Shown here: positions 6,676 through 14,767 of the stretch, piece by piece | Position numbering within the stretch: the first letter of the stretch is position 1 | Layout: every line of letters starts with the position of its first letter | NCBI GenBank assembly: GCA_026418415.1 | Contig: JAOABK010000018.1 | Coordinates: forward strand, 1 to 35,948 | Reading direction: 5' to 3' | Length of the DNA: 35,948 nt | Origin: Pseudomonadota bacterium | GTDB lineage: Bacteria; CALINM01 | Notes under the pieces: generated by a model | The model's input: only the letters and a program-made list of their open reading frames with translations | The model's database searches: none | What the model was told of the DNA's origin: nothing | Position numbers and translations under genes: made by a program

Positions 6676-8601
6676 ATGGGTAAAAATATTGTACAGAAGA
6701 TACTGGAAAGACATCTTATTGCTGGTGAATTGAAGAAAGGAGCAGAGATCGCAATAAAGATTGACCAAACTCTAACTCAAGATGCAACAGGTACAATGGC
6801 ATATCTTCAATTTGAAGCCATAGGTATACCAAGAGTAAGAACTGAACTATCAGTTAGTTATGTTGACCATAATACACTTCAGACAGGCTTTGAGAATGCA
6901 GATGATCATAGATTTTTAAGAACCTTTGCATCTAAATATGGGATTTATTTTTCTGCCCCTGGAAACGGTATTTGTCATCAGGTTCATTTAGAGAGGTTTG
7001 GAATTCCAGGAAAAACTTTATTGGGTTCCGATAGTCATACACCAACCGCTGGTGGTATTGGGATGCTTGCAATCGGAGTTGGTGGGCTTGATGTTGCAGT
7101 TGCAATGGCAGGGTACCCATTTTACATGAACATGCCAGAAATAATAAGGGTTGTTTTAAGGGGTAAACTAAATCCCTTTGTATCTGCAAAGGATGTTATT
7201 TTAGAGTTATTGAGAAGATTAACAGTCAAAGGTGGGGTTGGAAAAATTTTTGAGTACGCCGGTGAAGGCGTGAAAACATTGTCTGTTCCAGAGAGGGCAA
7301 CAATTACCAATATGGGAGCAGAGCTTGGTGCTACTACATCAATTTTTCCTTCCGATGAAATTACTTATGCCTTTCTTAAATCTGAAGGGAGAGAAAAAGA
7401 TTATATAGAACTTAAAGCCGATGAAGATGCACAATACGATGGTGAGATAGAGATTAATCTTTCAGAGTTAGAACCTCTTATTGCTTGTCCTCACTCACCA
7501 GATAATGTAGTTACTGTTAAAAGTGTCGAAGGAACACCTGTTGATCAGGTATGTATAGGGAGTTGTACAAACTCTTCTTACAAGGATTTGGCTACAATAG
7601 CAGAGATGCTGAAAGGGAAAAAAATACCATCAACAGTCAGTCTCGTAATATCCCCCGGTTCAAAACAGGTCATGGAGACAATCGATAAAATGGGATATCT
7701 GAAACACATAATAGCTTCTGGTGCAAGAATATTAGAAAATTCCTGTGGACCCTGTATAGGTATGGGGCAAGCCCCTGCGACTGGTAGTGTTTCTTTAAGA
7801 ACCTATAACAGAAACTTTGAAGGTAGAAGCGGGACAAAGGACGCAAAGGTTTATTTATGTTCACCTGAAACCGCAGTTGTTTCAGCATTAAATGGCAAAA
7901 TAACAGATCCGAGAAAATTTGGTGAGGAGATTGTTATAAGCTATCCAGAAATATTTGAAATTAATGATAACTTAATATTTCCACCTTCCGAAAATCCAGA
8001 ATCTGTTGAAGTTCTCAGGGGACCAAATATTAAGCCACTTCCCATTGCAAAGCCCCTTACAGAAGTTTTAAAAGGAACTGTATTAATTAAAGTAGGTGAT
8101 AATATTACAACTGATCACATAATGCCAGCAGGGGCTAAGATACTGCCACTACGTTCAAATATACCCGCTATCGCAAAGTACGTTTTTCACAACATTGACG
8201 AGACCTTTCATGACAGGGCGTTAAAAGCTGGGGGTGGATATATTGTGGGAGGAGAAAATTATGGTCAGGGCTCGAGTAGGGAACATGCCGCATTAGCTCC
8301 CATGCATCTTGGAATTAAAGCGGTTTTTGCTATATCCTTTGCGAGGATTCATAGGTCTAATTTAATAAATTTTGGAATCTTGCCACTGGTCTTTGAAAAC
8401 AAAGATGACTATCAGAAAATTGATAGGGATGATGAACTGGTAATGGAAAATTATGTTGATAAATTATTTAAAAATGAGCCCATAGAGGTTAAAAATATTA
8501 CAAAAAACTTTACATTTAATGTTAAAGCAAATCTAACACCAAGGCAGGCTGATATTATTCTGAAAGGAGGGCTTTTAAATTTTGTAAAATCGGTATCTTA
8601 A
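6676..8601 (+). CDS. Aconitate hydratase, Aquifex-type
   Basis: This [4Fe-4S] enzyme isomerises citrate and isocitrate in the TCA cycle. At 641 residues it is shorter than AcnA or AcnB and resembles the Aquifex-type aconitases. Cluster ligands are Cys297 (CIGSCTNSSYKD) and Cys357 and Cys360 (NSCGPCIGMGQAPATG). Substrate residues appear in GSDSHTPTAGGIGMLAIGVG and in the swivelling domain GGENYGQGSSREHAALAPMH (residues 525-544), whose SSR loop is complete. A homoaconitase or isopropylmalate isomerase role is less likely because both halves are joined in one chain of this length. The last 47 bases overlap the convergent hydrolase gene. Confidence 0.9.
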   Translation: MGKNIVQKILERHLIAGELKKGAEIAIKIDQTLTQDATGTMAYLQFEAIGIPRVRTELSVSYVDHNTLQTGFENADDHRFLRTFASKYGIYFSAPGNGICHQVHLERFGIPGKTLLGSDSHTPTAGGIGMLAIGVGGLDVAVAMAGYPFYMNMPEIIRVVLRGKLNPFVSAKDVILELLRRLTVKGGVGKIFEYAGEGVKTLSVPERATITNMGAELGATTSIFPSDEITYAFLKSEGREKDYIELKADEDAQYDGEIEINLSELEPLIACPHSPDNVVTVKSVEGTPVDQVCIGSCTNSSYKDLATIAEMLKGKKIPSTVSLVISPGSKQVMETIDKMGYLKHIIASGARILENSCGPCIGMGQAPATGSVSLRTYNRNFEGRSGTKDAKVYLCSPETAVVSALNGKITDPRKFGEEIVISYPEIFEINDNLIFPPSENPESVEVLRGPNIKPLPIAKPLTEVLKGTVLIKVGDNITTDHIMPAGAKILPLRSNIPAIAKYVFHNIDETFHDRALKAGGGYIVGGENYGQGSSREHAALAPMHLGIKAVFAISFARIHRSNLINFGILPLVFENKDDYQKIDRDDELVMENYVDKLFKNEPIEVKNITKNFTFNVKANLTPRQADIILKGGLLNFVKSVS

Positions 8602-9457
8602 GCATTTCTAAGGCATGAATGATTTCTGAAAGAGAGATAAGGAGATTTTGGTTTTCTGTAAAAACTGTTTTGTAAATATCTGAAACTTTATAGTTTTTTT
8701 TCAGGAGATCTTGGATTTTTTCCATATTGTTTTGGATATATTTCAGATGTGACTCTATCGTAATTTTTGGGTTATCAATCACTTCGCCGTGTCCAGGTAG
8801 AATCTTTTCAATTTCCAGTAACTTAATTTTTTCGAGACTTTGTACATATATTGATAAAGAATCAGTTAGTAAATCGGGATCGAAAAAAGGGGATATACCT
8901 TCTTTTAGAAGGGCATCGCCACTGAGTAAAACTTTGCTATCTTTTATATATAGCCCAATACATCCCGATGTATGTCCGGGAAGTTTTAAGATTTCAATAC
9001 CTTCAATCTTTAGTTTTTCCACGTTAAAACAAAAATCAATGGGCTCTAAAAGGTTTTTGTAATAATTTGCTTTTTCCTTTTCTCTTTCAATACTTTTTTT
9101 TTCTAATCCAAAAAAATGTGCTACCTTGATTAATCTTTCTAATCGTCTTTCTATTCTATCGTTGAAATTATTGCCAATCCTTACTTTTTCATCTAAGGAT
9201 ATATAAATAGGTACATTATAATAATCTGCTATGATAGAAGCTGTTCCTGCATGATCTAAGTGTCCATGGGATAGGATAATTCCGTCTAAATTACCAAGTT
9301 TATTTATTTTTTCTTGGAGGATTTTGATAGTTCGTTCACTTTTAATACCTGTATCAAAGAGATATAAACCCCTATGTGTTTCTATTAAATAAGAGTTTGT
9401 ATGATAAGGGGGAAAATCAAAGGGGGTTTTTATATTATGTATTTTTAAATTTTGCAT
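8555..9457 (-). CDS. Metallo-beta-lactamase-fold hydrolase
   Basis: A 300-residue cytoplasmic hydrolase with the dinuclear metal site of the MBL fold: LSHGHLDHAG (His64, His66, Asp68, His69), LPGHTSGCIGLY (His162), LLSGDALL (Asp181) and LPGHGEVI (His223). About 70 helical residues after the core resemble the C-terminal extension of MBL proteins that act on thioesters or glutathione conjugates, such as glyoxalase II-like and LACTB2-like members. The substrate cannot be read from sequence. It is the only minus-strand gene between base 1 and 33652, convergent with the aconitase gene (47 bases shared) and divergent from the roadblock gene across 55 bases. Confidence 0.87.
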   Translation of the reverse strand: MQNLKIHNIKTPFDFPPYHTNSYLIETHRGLYLFDTGIKSERTIKILQEKINKLGNLDGIILSHGHLDHAGTASIIADYYNVPIYISLDEKVRIGNNFNDRIERRLERLIKVAHFFGLEKKSIEREKEKANYYKNLLEPIDFCFNVEKLKIEGIEILKLPGHTSGCIGLYIKDSKVLLSGDALLKEGISPFFDPDLLTDSLSIYVQSLEKIKLLEIEKILPGHGEVIDNPKITIESHLKYIQNNMEKIQDLLKKNYKVSDIYKTVFTENQNLLISLSEIIHALEMLKIPILQNLKALLSE

Positions 9458-9481
9458 TTTTAAATTAGAATATGTTTATTC

Positions 9482-9510
9482 TTGACTTGAAAACGATTAT
9501 AAACTAATCT
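9482..9510 (+). promoter_or_regulatory. Promoter of the roadblock-aroQ operon
   Basis: TTGACT (9482-9487), a 17-base spacer and TAATCT (9505-9510) end two bases before ATG 9513 and eight before ATG 9519. An overlapping alternative -10 is TATAAA (9498-9503). There is no Shine-Dalgarno, so either choice predicts a leaderless or nearly leaderless transcript. With TAATCT as the -10, translation would start at 9519. Confidence 0.45.
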
Positions 9511-9512
9511 TT

Positions 9513-9878
9513 ATGCTTATGGAATTAAAAAACGCCATAAATGAAATATTAAATAGAGAGCCATCCGTTAAATCTGCGCTAATACTCGATAAAGATGGTA
9601 TTGTACTGCTTGAGGTTGTAAGGGAAAATTATAAGAGCGCGCAAGAATTAGCAATAGAATATGCTACCGCCTTACAGCAAATAATTAAGGTTACTGATGT
9701 ATTGAGTTTAGGGGATTTGGAAGAGATTTTAGTATCTACTGACAAGAGTGTAATTGTTATAAGGCTTATTACGAGAAACTACTATTTAATCCTTGTAATA
9801 GATAATGAGGGTAACATTGGTAAAGCAAAATATTTAGCAAAAAGGTCAGCGGATTTAATAAGAGAAGAGTTTATATGA
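9513..9878 (+). CDS. Roadblock/LC7-domain protein
   Basis: The 121-residue protein is a single roadblock/LC7 domain: an N-terminal helix (AINEILNREPSVKSALILDK), a beta-hairpin (GIVLLEV), a long central helix (QELAIEYATALQQIIKVTDV), further strands (EEILVSTDKSVIVIRLI, YYLILVIDNEGNIGKAKYL) and a C-terminal helix. In bacteria such proteins dimerise and regulate small Ras-like GTPases, as MglB does for MglA, but no GTPase gene is present here. ATG 9519 (third codon) is an equally good start given the promoter position. The stop overlaps aroQ by four bases (ATGA), so the two are coupled despite having no obvious functional link. Confidence 0.75.
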   Translation: MLMELKNAINEILNREPSVKSALILDKDGIVLLEVVRENYKSAQELAIEYATALQQIIKVTDVLSLGDLEEILVSTDKSVIVIRLITRNYYLILVIDNEGNIGKAKYLAKRSADLIREEFI

Positions 9879-10309
9879 AAATACTTGTTATTAATGGTCC
9901 CAATCTTAATATGCTTGGAAGTAGAGACAAATCACAATATGGAAGTTTGTCTTTAAAAGAGATTGAAAAAATGATTTTAGAGGAAGCAAAAAAGTTAAAA
10001 ATTGGGGTTAGTTTCTTTCAGAGTAACGAAGAGGGTAAGATTGTTACAAAAATTCAACAGGCAAGTAACTATGATGGTATTATTATAAATGCTGGGGCTT
10101 ATACTCATACAAGCATAGCAATAAGGGATGCCCTTGAAATATTTAATAAGCCTGTTATAGAAGTTCATCTATCAAATATTTTTGCGAGGGAGCCATTTAG
10201 GCATAATTCTTATATTAGCAGTATTGCAAAGGGTGTAATTGCTGGGTTTAAAGAGAATTCCTATGTATTAGCTATAAGGGCACTATATCAAATTTTAAAT
10301 AACAAATAA
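9875..10309 (+). CDS. aroQ: Type II 3-dehydroquinate dehydratase
   Basis: AroQ removes water from 3-dehydroquinate, the third step of the shikimate pathway. The 144-residue length is typical of the dodecameric type II enzyme. Active-site signatures are all present: VINGPNLNMLGSRDKSQYG with the catalytic Tyr22, NAGAYTHTSIAIRDAL, and EVHLSNIFAREPFRHNSYIS with the substrate-binding His and Arg, then GVIAGF. It starts within the ATGA overlap with the roadblock gene. The M24 peptidase gene follows five bases after the stop, the order aroQ - M24 peptidase - efp seen in many bacteria. Confidence 0.96.
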   Translation: MKILVINGPNLNMLGSRDKSQYGSLSLKEIEKMILEEAKKLKIGVSFFQSNEEGKIVTKIQQASNYDGIIINAGAYTHTSIAIRDALEIFNKPVIEVHLSNIFAREPFRHNSYISSIAKGVIAGFKENSYVLAIRALYQILNNK

Positions 10310-10314
10310 TCTTC

Positions 10315-11355
10315 ATGCTATTTAAAAATCGTAGAAAAAAAATTTTGAGTTTTTTGAGAAAAAATGGTTTTGATGCTCTTTTAGTCCAGGGCACTTTTGA
10401 TGTTTTTTACTTAACGGGTTTTTATGGGTCATACGGATTTCTTCTTTTATCAAAGGACAAAAATTTTCTCCTGGTAGATGGAAGGTATTTAGAAGAGGCT
10501 CAGAAGTCACAGGACAAAGACCTTGAAGTAGTTTTGATAAAAGATTTATTTCAAGACTTAAAAGAGTTGACTAAAAATTTAAGAATAAAATCATTATCCT
10601 TTGAACCAGAGTCAATGACTTATTCTATGTATAGTAAAATGATAGGTGCTTTAGATTTTTTAAAAATTTTACCATTAAAAGATTCAATCATTAAAAAACA
10701 AAGAAGTGTTAAAGACGAGGAAGAAATTAGCATTTTAAAAGAGGCTGTTAATATTTCAAAAAAAACCTTTACCCAGTTTAAAAGAAATCATTTAAAAAGT
10801 GGTAAATTAGAAAAAGAAATTTCTGCGGATCTAAATTATTTATTAGAAATTAATGGAGAGGGTATGAGTTTTGAAACAATAGTACTCTCCGGTGAAAAAA
10901 CATCTCTACCCCATGGCAAACCAAGCAATAAAATTGTCAATAAAGATGATGCAATTCTAATTGATTATGGTCTATTATGGAAAAATTATTGTACCGACCA
11001 CACAAGGGTAATTTTTTTAGGTGACAGCAAGTTGAAAAAATATTATAAAATTGTAAAAGATGCTTTCAAATATGCATTAAAATTTGTTAAACCGGGTATA
11101 GAGATTGGAAAAATTGATAAAGCGGTAAGAGAATATCTCGCTAAATATGATTTAGAAAAGAACTTTGTACATTCATCAGGACATGGGATTGGACTTGAAG
11201 TGCATGAATACCCAGTTGTAAATTTTAAAAATAAAGATAAACTAAAGCAAGGAATGGTAATCACTCTTGAACCAGGTCTATATTTTCCTGGTTTTGGTGG
11301 TGTTAGATATGAAGAAATGATACTGGTAACAGAAAAGGGTTTTGATGTATTATGA
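10315..11355 (+). CDS. M24-family Xaa-Pro aminopeptidase/dipeptidase
   Basis: A 346-residue cytoplasmic metallopeptidase that releases N-terminal residues next to proline. A creatinase-like N-terminal domain (residues 1-125, with YLTGFYGSYGFLLL) precedes the pita-bread catalytic domain. All five metal ligands are present: Asp217 (ILIDYG), Asp228 (CTDHTR), His290 (HSSGHGIGLEVHE), Glu319 (ITLEPG) and Glu333 (RYEEMILV). Whether it acts as aminopeptidase P or prolidase cannot be decided. The ATG at 10315 has no Shine-Dalgarno and lies five bases after aroQ. The C-terminus is short, ending six residues after the EKG turn. Confidence 0.9.
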   Translation: MLFKNRRKKILSFLRKNGFDALLVQGTFDVFYLTGFYGSYGFLLLSKDKNFLLVDGRYLEEAQKSQDKDLEVVLIKDLFQDLKELTKNLRIKSLSFEPESMTYSMYSKMIGALDFLKILPLKDSIIKKQRSVKDEEEISILKEAVNISKKTFTQFKRNHLKSGKLEKEISADLNYLLEINGEGMSFETIVLSGEKTSLPHGKPSNKIVNKDDAILIDYGLLWKNYCTDHTRVIFLGDSKLKKYYKIVKDAFKYALKFVKPGIEIGKIDKAVREYLAKYDLEKNFVHSSGHGIGLEVHEYPVVNFKNKDKLKQGMVITLEPGLYFPGFGGVRYEEMILVTEKGFDVL

Positions 11356-11361
11356 TATAAT
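11353..11361 (+). promoter_or_regulatory. Extended -10 promoter for efp
   Basis: TGATATAAT (11353-11361) is an extended -10 (TG-n-TATAAT) overlapping the M24 peptidase stop codon. No good -35 is seen, as is common for extended -10 promoters. The predicted start near 11368 leaves a short leader carrying AGGAGGT just before the efp ATG at 11384. Confidence 0.45.
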
Positions 11362-11383
11362 ATTTACATAAATAGGAGGTAAC

Positions 11384-11947
11384 ATGTATTCTACAGCGGA
11401 TTTTAAGAAGGGGCTAAAAATTGAATTCAATGGAGAACCTTACGAGATTATTGACTTTCAACATGTAAAGATGGGAAGGGGCGGTGCAATAGTAAGAACG
11501 AAGATGAAAAATCTAAAAACTGGTTATGTGATGGAAAATACATTTCGATCCGGCGAAAAGGTAGAAAGACCAAATTTAGAAGAAAAGGAGATGCAGTTTT
11601 TATACAAAAGTGATAATGATTATGTATTTATGGATAACGAAAGCTATGAACAAATTAACATATCCGAGGGTTTAGTGGGTGATAACAAAGATTATTTGAT
11701 GGAGAATATGAATGTAAGGATACTCTTTTTCCAGGGTAATCCAATAGGTATTGAACTACCAACCTTTGTAGAGCTAAAGGTTGTTGAAACAGTTCCGGGA
11801 ATCAAGGGAGATACTGTAAGTGGTGGTGGTAAACCTGCGAAATTGGAGACCGGGGCAACAATACAGGTGCCATTATTTATAAATGAAGGAGATGTAATTA
11901 AAATAGACACAAGAACAGGGACATACATTGAAAGGGTTAATAAGTAA
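11384..11947 (+). CDS. efp: Elongation factor P, with arginine at the modification site
   Basis: EF-P enters the ribosomal E site and relieves stalling at polyproline. The 187 residues make the usual three beta-barrel domains. The domain I loop that reaches the peptidyl-transferase centre reads HVKMGRGGAIVRTK, so the tip residue is Arg32 rather than the lysine of E. coli-type EF-P. Arginine is used by factors rhamnosylated by EarP, but some may act unmodified. No earP or epmA gene is in the window. The rest is conserved (SGEKVERPNLEEKEMQFLY, then PGIKGDTVSGGGKPAKLETG). A strong AGGAGGT precedes the ATG. Confidence 0.96.
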   Translation: MYSTADFKKGLKIEFNGEPYEIIDFQHVKMGRGGAIVRTKMKNLKTGYVMENTFRSGEKVERPNLEEKEMQFLYKSDNDYVFMDNESYEQINISEGLVGDNKDYLMENMNVRILFFQGNPIGIELPTFVELKVVETVPGIKGDTVSGGGKPAKLETGATIQVPLFINEGDVIKIDTRTGTYIERVNK

Positions 11948-11962
11948 TTTGCAGGAGGTGTT

Positions 11963-12334
11963 ATGGAGGATAATGATATAAAGTATTCAAAAAATCATAT
12001 ATGGGTCAGGATTGAAGATGATTTTGTTTATATAGGAGTAACTGAAGCATTCTTAGAAAATATTGATGAAATTGTAGAAATAAATCTTCCAAAGGCTGGT
12101 GAAGATATAGAAATTGAGGAGCCCTTTGGCTCAATAGATAATGGAGAAGACTTAGTAGAACTAATTTCTCCAATAAGTGGAGAAGTTTTGAAGGTGAATA
12201 AAAAAATAGTTAAAGATCCCGCTATTTTACTTGAAGATCCACAGGGAGAGGGATGGCTTTTAAAAGTAGAACCCTATGATTGGGATGAGTTGGATAATTT
12301 ATTAACACAGGAAGAGTACGAAAGAGAAATATAA
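11963..12334 (+). CDS. GcvH-like lipoyl-fold protein lacking the lipoylation lysine
   Basis: The 123 residues match the glycine cleavage H-protein along their whole length: DIKYSKNHIWVRIEDDFVYI at the start, IGVTEAFLENIDEIVEINLP in the middle and GEGWLLKVEPYDWDELDNLL at the end. In H-proteins the lipoyl lysine sits in ES-V-K-A before the SPVSGE turn. Here that hairpin is SIDNGEDLVELISPISGE, and Glu62 occupies the lysine position. The protein therefore cannot carry lipoate there and is unlikely to work in glycine cleavage; no gcvT or gcvP is nearby. It has its own AGGAGG site and lies six bases before the TPR gene, so a structural or partner-binding role is more plausible. Confidence 0.8.
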   Translation: MEDNDIKYSKNHIWVRIEDDFVYIGVTEAFLENIDEIVEINLPKAGEDIEIEEPFGSIDNGEDLVELISPISGEVLKVNKKIVKDPAILLEDPQGEGWLLKVEPYDWDELDNLLTQEEYEREI

Positions 12335-12340
12335 CTATAT

Positions 12341-14752
12341 ATGGGATTTAATAAATCAAAAGTTTTAGAGGATATTAACAAACTTGTTCAAAAGGGCGAT
12401 TATAACCGAGCTATAATCGAATTTGAACGATTATTTAAAATTGACCCCAAGGATTATAAACTCAGACAAAAGTTAGGGGATATATATTTAAGGGTAGGTA
12501 AAAAAAAAGAAGCAATAGAACAATTTCAACTTGTTGCTGAGGGGTATGTAAAAGAGGGCTTCGCCTTAAAGGCGATGGCTATATACAGGCAGATATTAAG
12601 GATTGAACCCACTAAATATGATATTTATGAAAAATTAGCAGAGCTTTACAAAAAGCAGGGATTGCTTGCCGATGCGATAACAAATCTTAGAATTCTCGCT
12701 GATGCCTTTGAGAAACAGAAAAAACTTAATGAAGCGATGCAAACATGGGAAAAGATAATCTCTTGGGATCCCGATAGCATAATTTATAGGGGCAAGCTAA
12801 TAGAGTTTTATTTAAAACAAGGTTTATATTCACGAGCAACTGAAAAGCTTAAACAAAGCATAGATTATCTTAAAAGCAAGGGGCGTTTTGACGATGTAGA
12901 AAGTCTTATTAATAAATTTCCCGGTTTAATAGAGGAAGACAAGGGATTTGGAATACAAATTGCTCGTGCACTTTATAATTCGGGCAAATATGCTGAAGCT
13001 TTAGCGAGAGTTGACACGATGCTTGCCTCTAATCCCAATGATCTTGAAAGTATATGTTTAAAGGGGCATTGTCATACCGCTCTTGGACAATTAGATAAGG
13101 CTAAGGAATCTTTTAGAAATGCTTTAAAATTTAATCCAGAATTAATTGATGCAAAAAGAGGTCTCCTTAAGGTATTTATAAAAGAAAAGAATATTGTTGA
13201 TTTTCTTGTTGCTTTGGAAGACCTTTACAGGCAATTAATGGCAAAGAAACAGTACGATGATATAAAAATGTTACTTGATAATTTTTATGTTCATTTACCA
13301 AACGAGAAAAAAATTATTAAGATGTATGTAGATCTATTTAGAACGACAGGTGATATTAATGGTTTAATAGATAAGTTGAAGAAATTGGGGAATTTATATT
13401 TGGAAGACGGAAATATAAACGATGCTGGTATGTGTTTTAAAGAGATTTTAGCAATTGATCCCTATGAGCCTCATGCAGTTGAATTTTTTGAAAAATACAT
13501 GCCGAAAGAACATCATGAAGAAGAAAAAAAGGCTGAATCGGTCTTTGTAGAAGAAATTGAACTACAAGAAGAGATAATTCCAGAGATTAATAAAGAAATA
13601 GCTGAAGTAGAAACCCACTTAAAGTATGGTTTGATAAATAAAGCTAAAGAAAAGCTCGAGGAATTGTCAAATAAATACTTAGATAGTCCAGAGATAAAGG
13701 AGCTTTGGTTAAAGTATTTTACCGCTACGAAAGATAAAGAAGCTACAATTATGGTGTTAAGAGAACTTATTAATATTTATAAAGCCCAAGAAAATATTGA
13801 AAAGGTTAGTTTATATGAACAGAAGTTAAAAGAATTTTCCATTCAAGTTATTCCAGAAAAAGAGCTGATAGAGAAAGAAGCATCTGTTGAGGATATCGAG
13901 GTAGTTGATGAAGTAGAGATAATAGAAAGTGAACCAACGGTAGAAGTAAGTGAAATTACTGAAGTAATTGAAGAAGAGAATTTTTCTCCCAATATTGAAG
14001 AGATGTTTTTAGAAGCAGATTTTTATGTAAAAAACAGTCTTATAGATGATGCTATAAAGGTATATGAATCAATTTTAAAAATAGACCCAGAAAATGAAAG
14101 AGCTAAAAAGGCATTAAATGATATTCTTAATAGGGATAAAGTTGTTCAGCAGGAGAAAGTTGAAGAGCAAATAACAGAACCAGAACAAAAAACTGGTGAA
14201 CAATACTTTGATATTTCAAAAGAAATTATCAAAGAGATGGAGCAGGAAGAAGCTCTAAGTGGGCTTTTTAAATCAGAGGCTGAGAAGTTAACATTTGAAG
14301 AGTTGTTAAAGGAGTTTAAAAGTAAGATTTCCCAAGAGATTGAAGAGGGTGATGTAGAAACACATTATAATTTAGGAATTGCTTATAAAGAGATGGGATT
14401 GCTTGATGAAGCGGTCCAGGAATTTATTCTAACTTCAAGATTTTTGAACAAAGCTTATGACTCATATACCATGATAGCATCCTGTTTAACTGAGAAAAGA
14501 GAATGGGAGAAGGCTCTTGAATTTTACAAAAGGGCCCTTCATATGCCAGACATACCCAAGGAAAAAATGGCAGGTACTTATCTTGAGATGGGCTATATCT
14601 ATGAAAATACTGGTGATTTAGATAATGCAATTTTATGTTTTAAAAAAGCTTATGACACTGATAATAATCTAACAATAGCAAAAGAAAAAGTTGAAGAAAT
14701 AATTTCTAAAAACCCCCTTTCCGCAAAGGTTTTAGAAGAAAAAAGTTTATAA
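12341..14752 (+). CDS. Large tetratricopeptide-repeat protein (803 residues)
   Basis: A soluble scaffold made of TPR units, with no signal peptide or membrane segment. Residues 1-390 hold an N-terminal TPR array (for example EAIEQFQLVAEGYVKEGFAL and KAMAIYRQILRIEP). An acidic linker covers about 390-425, more helical repeats 425-500, and a very acidic segment 503-547 is rich in E, V and I. An isolated TPR lies at about 550-590 and a C-terminal array at 650-790 containing THYNLGIAYKEMGLLDEAV. That last motif recalls TPR proteins of Desulfobacterota and Myxococcota. It follows the GcvH-like gene by six bases and has no Shine-Dalgarno. TATAAC (12330-12335) sits five bases before the ATG. The function is unknown; protein-complex assembly is likely. 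Confidence 0.82.
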   Translation: MGFNKSKVLEDINKLVQKGDYNRAIIEFERLFKIDPKDYKLRQKLGDIYLRVGKKKEAIEQFQLVAEGYVKEGFALKAMAIYRQILRIEPTKYDIYEKLAELYKKQGLLADAITNLRILADAFEKQKKLNEAMQTWEKIISWDPDSIIYRGKLIEFYLKQGLYSRATEKLKQSIDYLKSKGRFDDVESLINKFPGLIEEDKGFGIQIARALYNSGKYAEALARVDTMLASNPNDLESICLKGHCHTALGQLDKAKESFRNALKFNPELIDAKRGLLKVFIKEKNIVDFLVALEDLYRQLMAKKQYDDIKMLLDNFYVHLPNEKKIIKMYVDLFRTTGDINGLIDKLKKLGNLYLEDGNINDAGMCFKEILAIDPYEPHAVEFFEKYMPKEHHEEEKKAESVFVEEIELQEEIIPEINKEIAEVETHLKYGLINKAKEKLEELSNKYLDSPEIKELWLKYFTATKDKEATIMVLRELINIYKAQENIEKVSLYEQKLKEFSIQVIPEKELIEKEASVEDIEVVDEVEIIESEPTVEVSEITEVIEEENFSPNIEEMFLEADFYVKNSLIDDAIKVYESILKIDPENERAKKALNDILNRDKVVQQEKVEEQITEPEQKTGEQYFDISKEIIKEMEQEEALSGLFKSEAEKLTFEELLKEFKSKISQEIEEGDVETHYNLGIAYKEMGLLDEAVQEFILTSRFLNKAYDSYTMIASCLTEKREWEKALEFYKRALHMPDIPKEKMAGTYLEMGYIYENTGDLDNAILCFKKAYDTDNNLTIAKEKVEEIISKNPLSAKVLEEKSL

Positions 14753-14767
14753 TAATGTAATCATAGT

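Noticed and set aside
11963-12334. Functional glycine cleavage H protein
   Set aside because: The lipoyl lysine is replaced by Glu62 and no other glycine cleavage gene is present.
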